Source: Crocinitomicaceae bacterium
GTDB lineage: Bacteria; Bacteroidota; Bacteroidia; Flavobacteriales_D; Sanyastnellaceae
Assembly: GCA_002722795.1 (NCBI GenBank)
Contig: PBMY01000026.1
Coordinates: forward strand, 1-54,152
Direction: 5' to 3'
DNA length: 54,152 nucleotides
Part shown: one piece after another, positions 31,453 through 40,718 of the stretch
Layout: the number at the start of each line of letters is the position of its first letter
Numbering within the stretch: position 1 is the stretch's first letter
Notes under the pieces: generated by a model
Databases searched by the model: none
Told to the model about the DNA's origin: nothing
What the model saw: the letters and a program-made list of their open reading frames with translations, nothing else
Position numbers and translations under genes: made by a program

Positions 31453-33900
31453 ATGATTGATTTAGAAATAGGGACACATCTCCTGTCAGACAAACAGGAT
31501 CACGACATTATCCCGTTGATCTCTGAGGAGGACGAGAAGGCAATACATAAAACTGACCTTCCTGAAACGCTACCAATTCTTGCATTGAGAAATACTGTTC
31601 TATTCCCTGGTGTAGTAATTCCGATTACTGTTGGAAGGGATAGATCGATTAGGTTGATTAAGGAAGCAAATAAAAACGATCTAGCTATTGGTGTTGTTTC
31701 TCAAAAGGATGCAGATGTTGAGGTACCACTAGGTGATGATTTAAATAAGGTTGGAACAGTTGCTCGTATTATGAAAATGCTCCGTATGCCTGACGGAACC
31801 AATACGGTAATATTGAGAGGAGAAAGAAGATTTACTTGGGATAGCATTGTTGGTGAAGACCCCTATTTAAAAGCATTAATTAGTCCTTTTGGCGGTATTG
31901 AAGATGTGCCCAAATCAAAAGAAACACAAGCATTAAAGGAGTCATTAAAAGAGCTAGCAATTGAGATTATTACAATGAGCCCTGGCATTCCATCAGAGGC
32001 AGCTGGTGCGATAAAGAACATTATGAGACTAAGCTTTTTAGTCAACTTCATAGCCTCAAACATGAATGCTTCTGTTGAAGATAAACAGGGGCTTTTACAG
32101 ATTGAGTCTCTTCAAGAAAGAGCAAACAAGGTTCTTGAAATGCTGCACAAAGAGAAGCAAATGCTCGAGCTCAAAAATGACATTCAAAGTAAGGTTAAGA
32201 GTGATCTTGACCAGCAACAAAGAGAATTTTTCCTGAATCAGCAGATGAAGCAGATTCAGGAGGAGCTTGGTGCTAATCCATTGAAAGAGGAGATTGAAGA
32301 AAAAAAAGCAAGGGCAAATTCAAAGAAGTGGCCAGAAATAGCAAAACAGGCGTTTGACAAGGAGATTCAAAAATTAGAAAGGATAAATCCTCAAGCTGCA
32401 GAGTACAGTATGCAGTCAAGCTATATTGATTTATTGCTCGACCTTCCTTGGGATGAAAAGTCTGAGGATAATTTTGATCTGAAGAATGCTATTAAGGTTC
32501 TTGATGGTGATCACTACGGTCTAGAGAAGGTAAAAGAGAGAATAGTTGAGCATTTGGCCGTTTTGAAAATAAAGGGTGATTTAAAATCTCCTATTATTTG
32601 TCTGTATGGACCTCCGGGGGTTGGCAAGACCTCTCTTGGAAGGAGCATTGCCGAAGCACTTGGAAGGAAGTACGTAAGAATGAGTCTTGGTGGGTTGAGG
32701 GATGAGGCTGAGATTAGAGGTCATAGAAAAACCTATATAGGTGCAATGCCTGGGAGGATTTTGCAAAACTTGAAAAAGGCTGGTACATCTAATCCTCTTT
32801 TTGTACTTGATGAGATCGATAAATTGGGATCTGACCATAGGGGTGACCCATCCTCTGCCCTTCTTGAGGTTTTAGATCCAGAACAGAATAATGCATTCCA
32901 CGATAATTATTTGGATTTGGACTATGACTTAAGCCGAGTGATGTTTATCGCAACCTGCAATGATTTGAGTAGGATACAACCTGCTCTTAGAGACAGAATG
33001 GAAATTATTGAAGTAAGCGGATATACAATTCAAGAGAAAATTCAAATTGCTAAAAAGCACCTTTTACCTAAACAGGTTAGTGAATCCGGGCTGAATAAGA
33101 GCGATATCCAACTACCTATATCAACAATTGAAAAAGTTGTTGAACAATACACAAATGAATCTGGCGTTCGTGGTCTAGAGAAAAAGGTGGCAAAAATCGT
33201 TAGAAATAGAGCAAAAGAGATGGCAATGGATGAACCGTACAAAACAGAAGTCATGCCACACGACTTAAAGGTCATCCTTGGTAGACCTAGGGAAAAAGAC
33301 AGATACCAAAACAATGATGTTGCTGGTGTCGTAACTGGTCTAGCTTGGACTCCTACAGGTGGTGACATACTCTTTATTGAGACTTCACTTACCCCTGGAA
33401 AAGGAAAACTAACCTTGACAGGTAATCTTGGGGAGGTGATGAAGGAGAGTGCAATTATTGCTCTTGAGTATTTGAAAGCTCATTCAAAGGAGTTGGGAAT
33501 CAATCCGGAAGTTTTTGACAAATGGAATGTACACGTTCACGTTCCTCAGGGTGCAATTAAAAAGGATGGTCCAAGTGCTGGCATTACCATGCTTACAGCA
33601 CTTGCCTCCTCATTTACTCAAAAAAAGGTTAGGAAATATCTTGCGATGAGTGGTGAGATTACTCTTAGAGGACAAGTTCTTCCAGTGGGTGGTATCAAGG
33701 AGAAAATTCTTGCAGCAAAAAGAGCTGGTATTAAGGAAATTATTCTTTGCGAGCGAAATAGGCAGGATATTGAGGAAATTGATACGCGGTATTTACGGGG
33801 TATGCAATTTACATACGCTAATAAGATGAATGAAGTTGTTAAGCGTGCTCTTTTAAGCCAAACCGTAGAATCACCTATAGACTTCAGCCCTGATAAATGA
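31453..33900 (+). CDS. lon: ATP-dependent Lon protease
   Basis: Cytoplasmic AAA+ serine protease of 815 residues that degrades misfolded and regulatory proteins. The N-terminal substrate-binding domain covers about 35-240 (LPILALRNTVLFPGVVIP), a coiled-coil linker follows (QQREFFLNQQMKQIQEELG), then the AAA+ module with Walker A GPPGVGKTS (386-394) and LFVLDEIDKLG, and the protease domain with Ser708 in KKDGPSAGITM and Lys751 in GGIKEK. It is a complete, typical LonA. Its stop overlaps the porQ start (ATGA). Upstream lie a TGACA-type palindrome and a sigma-54-like sequence. Confidence 0.97.
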   Translation: MIDLEIGTHLLSDKQDHDIIPLISEEDEKAIHKTDLPETLPILALRNTVLFPGVVIPITVGRDRSIRLIKEANKNDLAIGVVSQKDADVEVPLGDDLNKVGTVARIMKMLRMPDGTNTVILRGERRFTWDSIVGEDPYLKALISPFGGIEDVPKSKETQALKESLKELAIEIITMSPGIPSEAAGAIKNIMRLSFLVNFIASNMNASVEDKQGLLQIESLQERANKVLEMLHKEKQMLELKNDIQSKVKSDLDQQQREFFLNQQMKQIQEELGANPLKEEIEEKKARANSKKWPEIAKQAFDKEIQKLERINPQAAEYSMQSSYIDLLLDLPWDEKSEDNFDLKNAIKVLDGDHYGLEKVKERIVEHLAVLKIKGDLKSPIICLYGPPGVGKTSLGRSIAEALGRKYVRMSLGGLRDEAEIRGHRKTYIGAMPGRILQNLKKAGTSNPLFVLDEIDKLGSDHRGDPSSALLEVLDPEQNNAFHDNYLDLDYDLSRVMFIATCNDLSRIQPALRDRMEIIEVSGYTIQEKIQIAKKHLLPKQVSESGLNKSDIQLPISTIEKVVEQYTNESGVRGLEKKVAKIVRNRAKEMAMDEPYKTEVMPHDLKVILGRPREKDRYQNNDVAGVVTGLAWTPTGGDILFIETSLTPGKGKLTLTGNLGEVMKESAIIALEYLKAHSKELGINPEVFDKWNVHVHVPQGAIKKDGPSAGITMLTALASSFTQKKVRKYLAMSGEITLRGQVLPVGGIKEKILAAKRAGIKEIILCERNRQDIEEIDTRYLRGMQFTYANKMNEVVKRALLSQTVESPIDFSPDK

Positions 33901-34922
33901 AACTGAGGGCAGCAATATTGTCAGGACTTATTCTAACTTTGAGCACATCTTTTAATGCTCAAACTACTTGGGTGTCCCCTGCCCTTGATTTAGCAATTGA
34001 TGCAAGATCTGCTGCATTAGGATGCAAGCTTGCTGCTGACGTCGATTTCGATGGCTTTTCTTCATCATATAATCCAGCATCTACCGACTCAACAAATTAT
34101 AATGTGATTTATATCACATATTTAAATTACTTAGCATCCACCAATTTAGGCGCAGTTAATGCTGTGGTTAAGTCAAATAGCAAGTATGCAATTCATAGTG
34201 GAGCAAGATTTGTGTCATACGGTGAGTTTGAGGGATTTGACTCATCAGGATGGCCTACTAGCAATTTCTCTGGTGGTGATTATTATGTTCAAAGCGGAAT
34301 CTCTTACAAGATTGACTCTAGCATTACAATTGGAGCTACTATTTGGGGAGGCTTTAGAAATCTAGCACTAGAAAATGTTGGAGCAATAGGTGCTGATTTC
34401 AGTTTAATGAAACGATGGAAAGAAAAAATAATGGCTGCTGGTATATTGGTTTCTGGAGTAGGAAGGCAATTTGCTAGCACTGGCTCTCAGCCTGTTGGTT
34501 GGACTCCTTATAATATCCAAGTTGGTTTCACTAAGGGATTCAACCATGCCCCATTTCAACTATATGTAAATTTACAGAATTTACAGACATGGGATTTGGC
34601 TCCAGATGGGACTTATGACGACGGGTTTGACCCACTAACTGGAGAGATTGTGCCAAACGGGAAATGGAAGTTTGGAGATCAGTTTGCTAGGCATCTAAAT
34701 GTTGGTGTAGAATTGAGTTTTGGCACAAATTTCATTGCACAAATTGGATACAATTACAGACAAAGAGCAGAGATGATTGCAAAGGGAATGCAAGGAACAA
34801 ATGGACTTTCTATGGGAGTAGGCATGAAGATTAAAGACCTTAACATTAGGCTAGCAAGAAACACTTATCATTTTGCTGGCTCATCCACTCATTTAAGTAT
34901 TGGTGTCAACCTCCCTAGTTAG
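33897..34922 (+). CDS. porQ: T9SS outer-membrane protein PorQ
   Basis: Outer-membrane beta-barrel of 341 residues in the PorV/FadL-like superfamily; PorQ is part of the T9SS attachment apparatus with PorU, PorV and PorZ. Signal peptide 1-21 (TSFNAQ). Early motif 'ALDLAIDARSAALGC' and the Asn/Pro segment YNPASTDS match the PorQ N-terminus, followed by amphipathic strands (SGARFVSYGEFEGFDSSG, YKIDSSITIGATIWGGFR, AAGILVSGVGRQ). The position next to cmk is also seen in other Bacteroidota. It overlaps lon by 4 bp and sits 12 bp before cmk, so it is operonic. The window carries four recognisable T9SS clients, but no other T9SS component. Confidence 0.85.
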   Translation: MKLRAAILSGLILTLSTSFNAQTTWVSPALDLAIDARSAALGCKLAADVDFDGFSSSYNPASTDSTNYNVIYITYLNYLASTNLGAVNAVVKSNSKYAIHSGARFVSYGEFEGFDSSGWPTSNFSGGDYYVQSGISYKIDSSITIGATIWGGFRNLALENVGAIGADFSLMKRWKEKIMAAGILVSGVGRQFASTGSQPVGWTPYNIQVGFTKGFNHAPFQLYVNLQNLQTWDLAPDGTYDDGFDPLTGEIVPNGKWKFGDQFARHLNVGVELSFGTNFIAQIGYNYRQRAEMIAKGMQGTNGLSMGVGMKIKDLNIRLARNTYHFAGSSTHLSIGVNLPS

Positions 34923-34934
34923 TATCTTAGGAAC

Positions 34935-35630
34935 ATGGCAACTCGCAGAATTACCATAGCAATTGACGGGCACTCTTCAGCTGGCAAAAGCACTATGGCT
35001 AAAGCTCTTGCCAAGGAACTTAACTACGTATACATTGATACTGGTGCCATGTATAGGGCTGCAACTCTTTATGCAATAAAAGAGCGATTAATTTTAAATA
35101 GCCAAGTAGATATGGAAAGTATTGGAGAAAATTTGGACCGCATGTTCCTTTCATTCAAATTTAATCCTGCAACAGAGAGACCTGATATGCACCTTGATGG
35201 AGTAAATGTTGAAAAGGAAATTCGCACCCTTGAAGTAGCAAAAAATGTTAGCTTTATAGCAAAGATTCCAGAAGTAAGAAAGAAGCTAGTTGCTTTACAA
35301 AAGAGAATGGCTGAAGGATCAGGAGTTGTTATGGATGGTAGAGATATTGGCACTGTGGTTTTGCCCGATGCTGAACTTAAATTTTTTATGACTGCAGACC
35401 CTGAAGTAAGGGCATGGAGAAGACTTAAGGAAATAAAGGACAAAGAGCGAGATACAACTTTTGATGAGGTGTTAGAAAATGTACTTCACAGAGATAAATT
35501 GGATTCAGAAAGAGCTGTTGCACCTCTTAAACAAGCTCACGATGCTGTAATAATTGACAACAGCAATTTGAGTATGGAAGAACAATTTGAGTTTATGCTG
35601 AAGATTGCTTTAAAGAGAATGGAAATATGA
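34935..35630 (+). CDS. cmk: Cytidylate kinase
   Basis: Phosphorylates CMP and dCMP with ATP in pyrimidine salvage. The 231-residue protein has the P-loop DGHSSAGKSTMAKALA, YIDTGAMYRAATLYA, the nucleotide-binding MDGRDIGTVVLPDAELKFF and the LID region RAWRRLKEIKDKERDTTFDEV. Typical bacterial Cmk in length and order. The stop overlaps the next start (ATGA at 35627-35630). Confidence 0.96.
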   Translation: MATRRITIAIDGHSSAGKSTMAKALAKELNYVYIDTGAMYRAATLYAIKERLILNSQVDMESIGENLDRMFLSFKFNPATERPDMHLDGVNVEKEIRTLEVAKNVSFIAKIPEVRKKLVALQKRMAEGSGVVMDGRDIGTVVLPDAELKFFMTADPEVRAWRRLKEIKDKERDTTFDEVLENVLHRDKLDSERAVAPLKQAHDAVIIDNSNLSMEEQFEFMLKIALKRMEI

Positions 35631-38536
35631 TTACAAGAGGTATTCTATCATTAATCACATTTTCTACGGTTCTTTTAAATTGCGCTCAAATAAACAACGG
35701 AGAGCCTAAGATTAAAACCCCTGACTTTCTAACCAATACAAATGCTATCGAATATGCTGATTCTGTGTTAAGCACACTTACTACAGAACAAAGAATAGCC
35801 CAACTATTGATGGTTCCCGTTTATTCTAAAACTGATACAACAGGATGGAGTGAGGCTGAACACTGGGTTCGTGATTTGGGTTTGGGCGGAATCATTGTGA
35901 TGCAAGGTGGTCCGGAAAATCAAAGGATTAGAATTGGACGTATGCAAGATCTTGCAGAGGTACCTCTACTTGTTGCTTCTGATGCTGAATGGGGTCTTGG
36001 GATGAGACTCGATTCTACTAGAAGCTTCCCACGCGCAATGACTTTGGGTGCTACAAGGGATGCTGATCTTGTGAGAGAGTTTGGTGAAATTATAGGCCAA
36101 AGTTTAAGGCAAACTGGTGTTCATGTGAATTTTGCTCCTGTTGTTGATGTGAACTCGAATTCTAAAAATCCAGTGATTGGGTCAAGGAGTTTTGGTGAGG
36201 ATGTGGAGCTAGTTTCAAATTTGGGATGGGCATATTCAGAGGGACTACAAAATGTAAATGTTATTGCTACAGCTAAACATTTTCCGGGACATGGAGATTC
36301 TGATTCTGATTCGCACAAGACGCTTCCTGTTATAAACCAAACCGCTGAAAGACTAGATACTGTTGAACTTGAACCGTTTAGGCATCTTTTTAACAATGGT
36401 GTTGGAGCTGTGATGATTGCACATCTAGATGTTCCTGCATTAGATAGTACATCAGGTTCTCCATCTACCCTTTCGCCGTATATAGTGGATACACTGCTGA
36501 GGGAGAAAATGGGATTTAGGGGATTGGCGTTTACTGATGCATTGTCAATGAAGGGATTTACGGATTTTGTCGGTGATAGACCTCGAGCGAGGGATGCTTT
36601 GATTGCAGGAAATGATGTGCTTTTGTTTCCAGGGGATCCAGTTGAAGTAATTGAAGAAGTAGCGTTTGCAATTGAAGATGGCACTTTGGATTCAGCTGCT
36701 GTTGCACAAAAATGTCGTAGGGTATTGCAAGCTAAGTTTTGGGCTAAAGCAGGAGAAGAGATTCCTGCAAAAGGTGAATATTGGGACCCGGAAAGAGCTG
36801 AGAAAGTTCACAGAGACATCATAGAAGCATCTATTACAGTTTTGACAAATATTGGGTTCTGCGCAGACTACTTTGAGAATGGAGCAAGCTTCACAATTTT
36901 AAATGTGTCTAATAAACCAACCTCTGGAAATCCCTTTTCTGATCACATGAAACTTGTGGGTGGAGAAAACTACGAGATTAAAACTTTTACAATTGGAAAG
37001 GATGCCGTGGGGCTCAATTCAAAAGACGTGAAATCTGCTTTAGAAGAGTCTGATTACGTCTTTGTGAATTTCCTTGAAACAAGCAATAGACCATCCAATA
37101 AGTTTGGAATTCGATCTGAGGCAGTAAAAAAACTGTCTGAAGAAATGGTAAAATATGACAATGACTGGGTTTTCAATCTGTTTGGAAATCCTTATAGGCT
37201 AAACGAAGAGTTTACCACAATTCATGAAAAAGCAGGGAGTTTAATTGTGGCTTATCAAGATGGGTTCCGTTCGCAGGAGGCAGTGGTTAATGCATTGCTT
37301 GGGACAGGAACTGCAAATGGAGTTTTGCCGGTCACTCCTCCGGGGTCATTATTTTACGAAGGGGATGGTTTGGGTTTAAGAAAAGGCCGAACTACTCGAC
37401 TTGGTTGGGGATATTATGCAAAAGAAAATACTTGGGGATGTGCAGAAAGGATTGATTCAGTTGTCGCTGATGCTTTTGCTGAAAAAGCAATGCCTGGTTG
37501 TCGAATCTTAGTTGCTCACGAGGGTGAAGTTGTACATGACAAATGTTATGGAACTATAGATGGTAAGGAACTAGTGCAGAAAAACACTGTTTATGATTTG
37601 GCATCTATTACGAAGGTTGCAGCAACATCAATTTGCTTAATGCAACTACATGAAAAAGAGTACTTTAATCTTGATGACCCATTAAGCAAGCACTTACATG
37701 GAATTGATACACTAGAGATTGGAACTAGGACTTTTAAGGAAGTACTAACTCATTCAAGTGGTCTTGACCCGTGGATACCTTTCTACAGAGAACTCCTGAA
37801 TGACAGCATTGATCATATGCCTGTTGATACTATGTATAAGAGAATTTACGAAAGTGAACTAAAGCCAGTTGGAGAATACAAGTACAGTGATTTGGGATAC
37901 TATCTTATCCATAAGATTTTTGACCAATGGTTTGAGACTGAACATGCTATAGATTCTTTATCTAAGGCTTGGGTTTATGAGCCTTTAGGATTTTATTCCA
38001 TGGGCTTCCACCCGCTTCATAAAATTGATAAGAGTAGAATTGCACCAACTGAGAATGATAAGATTTTTAGGGAAGCTATAGTTAGGGGCACAGTTCATGA
38101 TCCAGGCGCTCACATGCTAGGTGGAGTTGGTTGTCATGCCGGGTTATTTAGTGACGCACATGATTTAGCTAGATTTGGCCAAATGCTTTTAAATGGAGGT
38201 GTGTACAATGGATACAAGATTTGTGAAAAAGAGACTGTTGAGAATTGGACAAAGAGAACTTACCCTTATGTTGAAAACAGACGAGGTATTGGGTTCGATA
38301 AAAAAGGCCTCAACCCTAATGAGGGTGTTGCTTCTTTATTGTCGTCTGATGCAGGCTTTGGTCATAGTGGGTTTACTGGCACTCTGCTTTGGGTTGATCC
38401 AGACTACAATTTGGTATATGTATTCTTGAGCAATCGAACATACCCAAACGCAGAGAATAGAACATTGATTACTAAGAATGTTAGGACTGTAATTCACGAT
38501 ATCATCATAGAGCACATAATGGAAGAGGCGAAATGA
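35627..38536 (+). CDS. GH3 glucosaminidase fused to a beta-lactamase-like serine hydrolase (lipoprotein)
   Basis: A 969-residue two-enzyme fusion. The signal sequence has a lipobox (LLNC, Cys19), so the protein is probably anchored in the outer membrane or facing the periplasm. Residues about 40-380 form a glycoside hydrolase family 3 domain like NagZ: KHFPGHGDSDSDSHKTLPVI contains the Asp-His catalytic pair and AFTDALSMKG the nucleophile Asp. A C-terminal GH3 domain-like linker follows. Residues about 615-960 form a class C beta-lactamase/penicillin-binding-type domain with SITK (about 660), YSD (about 750) and HSGFTG (about 912). Likely role: cleavage of GlcNAc from cell-wall muropeptides with peptide or ester hydrolysis. 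The fusion is known in Bacteroidota. Confidence 0.88.
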   Translation: MITRGILSLITFSTVLLNCAQINNGEPKIKTPDFLTNTNAIEYADSVLSTLTTEQRIAQLLMVPVYSKTDTTGWSEAEHWVRDLGLGGIIVMQGGPENQRIRIGRMQDLAEVPLLVASDAEWGLGMRLDSTRSFPRAMTLGATRDADLVREFGEIIGQSLRQTGVHVNFAPVVDVNSNSKNPVIGSRSFGEDVELVSNLGWAYSEGLQNVNVIATAKHFPGHGDSDSDSHKTLPVINQTAERLDTVELEPFRHLFNNGVGAVMIAHLDVPALDSTSGSPSTLSPYIVDTLLREKMGFRGLAFTDALSMKGFTDFVGDRPRARDALIAGNDVLLFPGDPVEVIEEVAFAIEDGTLDSAAVAQKCRRVLQAKFWAKAGEEIPAKGEYWDPERAEKVHRDIIEASITVLTNIGFCADYFENGASFTILNVSNKPTSGNPFSDHMKLVGGENYEIKTFTIGKDAVGLNSKDVKSALEESDYVFVNFLETSNRPSNKFGIRSEAVKKLSEEMVKYDNDWVFNLFGNPYRLNEEFTTIHEKAGSLIVAYQDGFRSQEAVVNALLGTGTANGVLPVTPPGSLFYEGDGLGLRKGRTTRLGWGYYAKENTWGCAERIDSVVADAFAEKAMPGCRILVAHEGEVVHDKCYGTIDGKELVQKNTVYDLASITKVAATSICLMQLHEKEYFNLDDPLSKHLHGIDTLEIGTRTFKEVLTHSSGLDPWIPFYRELLNDSIDHMPVDTMYKRIYESELKPVGEYKYSDLGYYLIHKIFDQWFETEHAIDSLSKAWVYEPLGFYSMGFHPLHKIDKSRIAPTENDKIFREAIVRGTVHDPGAHMLGGVGCHAGLFSDAHDLARFGQMLLNGGVYNGYKICEKETVENWTKRTYPYVENRRGIGFDKKGLNPNEGVASLLSSDAGFGHSGFTGTLLWVDPDYNLVYVFLSNRTYPNAENRTLITKNVRTVIHDIIIEHIMEEAK

Positions 38537-39657
38537 AAATAGCTATGGTATGTTACCCCACTTTTGGTGGGTCCGGTGTAGTTGCAACTGAGCTTGGGAA
38601 AGCTTTAGCAGCACGGGGCCATGAAATACATTTTATTACATACAACACGCCTGTTAGGCTTGGTAGTTTTAAGCCAGGCATATTCTATCACGAAGTAAGA
38701 GTTAGCGATTATCCTTTATTTGACTACCCTCCCTACGAGCTTGTATTAGCAAGCAAAATGGTTGAAGTTGTGAAGGATCACGATATTGACCTTATACATG
38801 TGCACTATGCAATACCACATGCTAGTGCAGCAATAACTGCTAAGAAGATTTTAGCTGAAGAAGGTATAAGTCTTCCTATAGTAACAACACTTCACGGAAC
38901 TGACATTACTCTTCTTGGAAAGGATATCAGTTTCGAGCCTGTAATATCTTTTGCAATTAATAAAAGTGACGCTGTGACAGCCGTTTCAGAGGATCTTAAA
39001 AGTGAGACAAACAAACTTTTTGGGGTAAATAAAGAAATTGAGGTGGTCCCAAATTTCTTCTGCCCAAATCATTTGAATGTTGAGGCTGACGAAGAATTCA
39101 GGTTAAAAATTGCACCTGATGGCCAACCTATATTAATTCATATTTCCAATTTTAGACCAGTAAAAAGAGTTTTAGACGCTGTGAAAGTCTTCAACAAAGT
39201 TTTAGAAACTAGAGATTGCAGACTACTACTAGTTGGTGATGGTCCAGACAGGACTGCAGCTGATAAACTTTGTAGAGAATATGGCATTGACCATAAGGTG
39301 GTGTTTCTAGGAAAAGTAAAGAACCCAATTGAGCCTTTAATGATAAGCGACTTGTTCATCTTACCAAGTGAGGCTGAGAGTTTTGGCCTAGCAGCTCTTG
39401 AAGCAATGGCTGCAGGGTTACCTGTTATAGCCACAAATACTGGAGGTCTTCCTGAACTTGTTGAAAATGGTGTCTCGGGCTTCCTTTGCTCTGTAGGAGA
39501 TGTTGAATCTATGGCATCTAGAGTTTTAAAAATATTATCAACTGAAGAGAGTTTTAAGGGATATAGATCTTCTACTCTTGAGAGAGCCCAAACCTTCCAA
39601 ATAGATTCAGTTCTCCCTAAATACTTAAACATTTACAACAACGTAACAAGCAATTAA
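38533..39657 (+). CDS. bshA: N-acetyl-alpha-D-glucosaminyl L-malate synthase (bacillithiol pathway)
   Basis: GT4-family glycosyltransferase of 374 residues that joins GlcNAc from UDP-GlcNAc to L-malate, the first step of bacillithiol synthesis. BshA signatures: MVCYPTFGGSGVVATELGKA, ARGHEIHFITYNTPVRL, HVHYAIPHASAA, TTLHGTDITLLG, SNFRPVKRVLDAVKVF and LPSEAESFGLAALEAMA with the GT4 Glu-x7-Glu motif. The start overlaps the upstream stop by 4 bp and its stop overlaps the next start. bshB and bshC are not in this window. Confidence 0.93.
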   Translation: MKIAMVCYPTFGGSGVVATELGKALAARGHEIHFITYNTPVRLGSFKPGIFYHEVRVSDYPLFDYPPYELVLASKMVEVVKDHDIDLIHVHYAIPHASAAITAKKILAEEGISLPIVTTLHGTDITLLGKDISFEPVISFAINKSDAVTAVSEDLKSETNKLFGVNKEIEVVPNFFCPNHLNVEADEEFRLKIAPDGQPILIHISNFRPVKRVLDAVKVFNKVLETRDCRLLLVGDGPDRTAADKLCREYGIDHKVVFLGKVKNPIEPLMISDLFILPSEAESFGLAALEAMAAGLPVIATNTGGLPELVENGVSGFLCSVGDVESMASRVLKILSTEESFKGYRSSTLERAQTFQIDSVLPKYLNIYNNVTSN

Positions 39658-40217
39658 TGAGCATTAAGACGATAGGCAAACGAATATCAATAGCCGAACA
39701 TTCAGACGCTACTACAATTGTAATTGACTCAAAAATCCCTGCATCTCAGCAGATTGCCCTTGAGACGTGGTTTGGTGGTTGGATAGGACTAGGTGGATTA
39801 ATTGGTTATGGTGCATTTTCTTCGGATGGAGAAGAAAGAAACGTATTGCTAGTGTGTATGGTGTTTTGGTCCTACTTCTTCGTTAGAATTTTAAAAGTCA
39901 TCTTATGGAGAAGAATTGGAAAGGAGATAGTTCGAGTAAATTCTAAAAATTTCTTGGTGAAAAATGTTTTTAAAAAAAGAGGCAAAGACAGATTCTACGA
40001 ATTGAAAACTCTTGGTGAATTCAAAGCTGTAAAAAGGGATAATAGTTCATTTTTGGCTTCCTTAGACCAAAGCTTCTGGATCTTTGGTGGCGACAATATT
40101 CACTTTAATTACTTAGGCAAAACTCACGTACTAGGAAAGCAATTAAAAGAGTCAGACGCTCTTCAATTGTGTAATTATCTAAACAAAAGCGTAGCTAAGT
40201 ATTCTAAAAAAAAGTAA
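39657..40217 (+). CDS. Membrane protein, PH-like domain, unknown function
   Basis: A 186-residue protein with two hydrophobic segments (about 40-80: LETWFGGWIGLGGLIGYGAF and NVLLVCMVFWSYFFVRILKV) followed by a soluble beta-rich part (KEIVRVNSKNFLVKNVFKKR, FWIFGGDNIHFNYLGKTHVL) resembling a bacterial PH-type fold. Its start codon overlaps the bshA stop (TAATG), making it the last gene of the lon cluster. No catalytic residues are evident. The function is not deducible; cell-envelope association is likely. Confidence 0.65.
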   Translation: MSIKTIGKRISIAEHSDATTIVIDSKIPASQQIALETWFGGWIGLGGLIGYGAFSSDGEERNVLLVCMVFWSYFFVRILKVILWRRIGKEIVRVNSKNFLVKNVFKKRGKDRFYELKTLGEFKAVKRDNSSFLASLDQSFWIFGGDNIHFNYLGKTHVLGKQLKESDALQLCNYLNKSVAKYSKKK

Positions 40218-40295
40218 TTTCAATTTATAGATCAAAAACGAAAAATCCTATTAGCTAGATGTCTCATAGAAAATGATAAAAAACTAGACAGAAAA

Positions 40296-40718
40296 TTAGT
40301 TTGATCCAACTAAGTGCTGAAGAGCAAAAGAGTAACCCTCTGCACCTAATCCAGAAATAACAGCTTTACATGCACCACCTGTAATTGTAGTATGTCTGAA
40401 TTCCTCTCTTGAGTGAATATTAGAAATGTGAACTTCAATTACGGGTAATGTAACTGAAGCTATAGCATCTCTAATTGCAACTGATGTGTGAGCATAACCT
40501 CCAGGGTTTATAACTAGCGCATCCAAACTTATACCCCAATCTTGAACTTTTGAAATAATCTCTCCTTCATCGTTTGACTGGAAATCATGGATTTCAATAT
40601 TTTTAAATTCACCACGAATATTTTCAATTATTGAATCCAAAGATAAATAACCGTAAACGCCTGGCTCTCTAACACCAAGCATATTCAAGTTGGGTCCATT
40701 TATAATTCCTACTTTCAT
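40296..40718 (-). CDS. aroQ: Type II 3-dehydroquinate dehydratase
   Basis: Third step of the shikimate pathway: 3-dehydroquinate to 3-dehydroshikimate. The 140-residue protein has the type II motifs INGPNLNMLGVREPGVYG (with the flexible lid Arg and Tyr), FQSNDEGEIISKVQ, VINPGGYAHTSVAIRDAI and EVHISNIHSREEFRHTTI. Its ATG overlaps the stop codon of the transporter gene upstream (TAATG), so they are coupled. aroK for a later step lies about 5 kb away. Confidence 0.96.
   Translation of the reverse strand: MKVGIINGPNLNMLGVREPGVYGYLSLDSIIENIRGEFKNIEIHDFQSNDEGEIISKVQDWGISLDALVINPGGYAHTSVAIRDAIASVTLPVIEVHISNIHSREEFRHTTITGGACKAVISGLGAEGYSFALQHLVGSN

Noticed and set aside
36121-36684. Open frame of 187 codons on the minus strand inside the GH3 fusion gene
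   Set aside because: It is entirely antisense to a strongly supported gene, and its translation is Ser/Pro-rich low-complexity sequence typical of shadows; no signals precede it.
39138-39632. Open frame of 164 codons antisense to bshA
   Set aside because: It lies wholly within a conserved glycosyltransferase gene and its composition (Ser/Thr/Leu-rich) fits a complementary-strand artefact.
40218-40295. Terminator or small RNA between the last gene of the lon cluster and aroQ
   Set aside because: The 78-bp gap is AT-rich with no convincing hairpin plus T tract on either strand.
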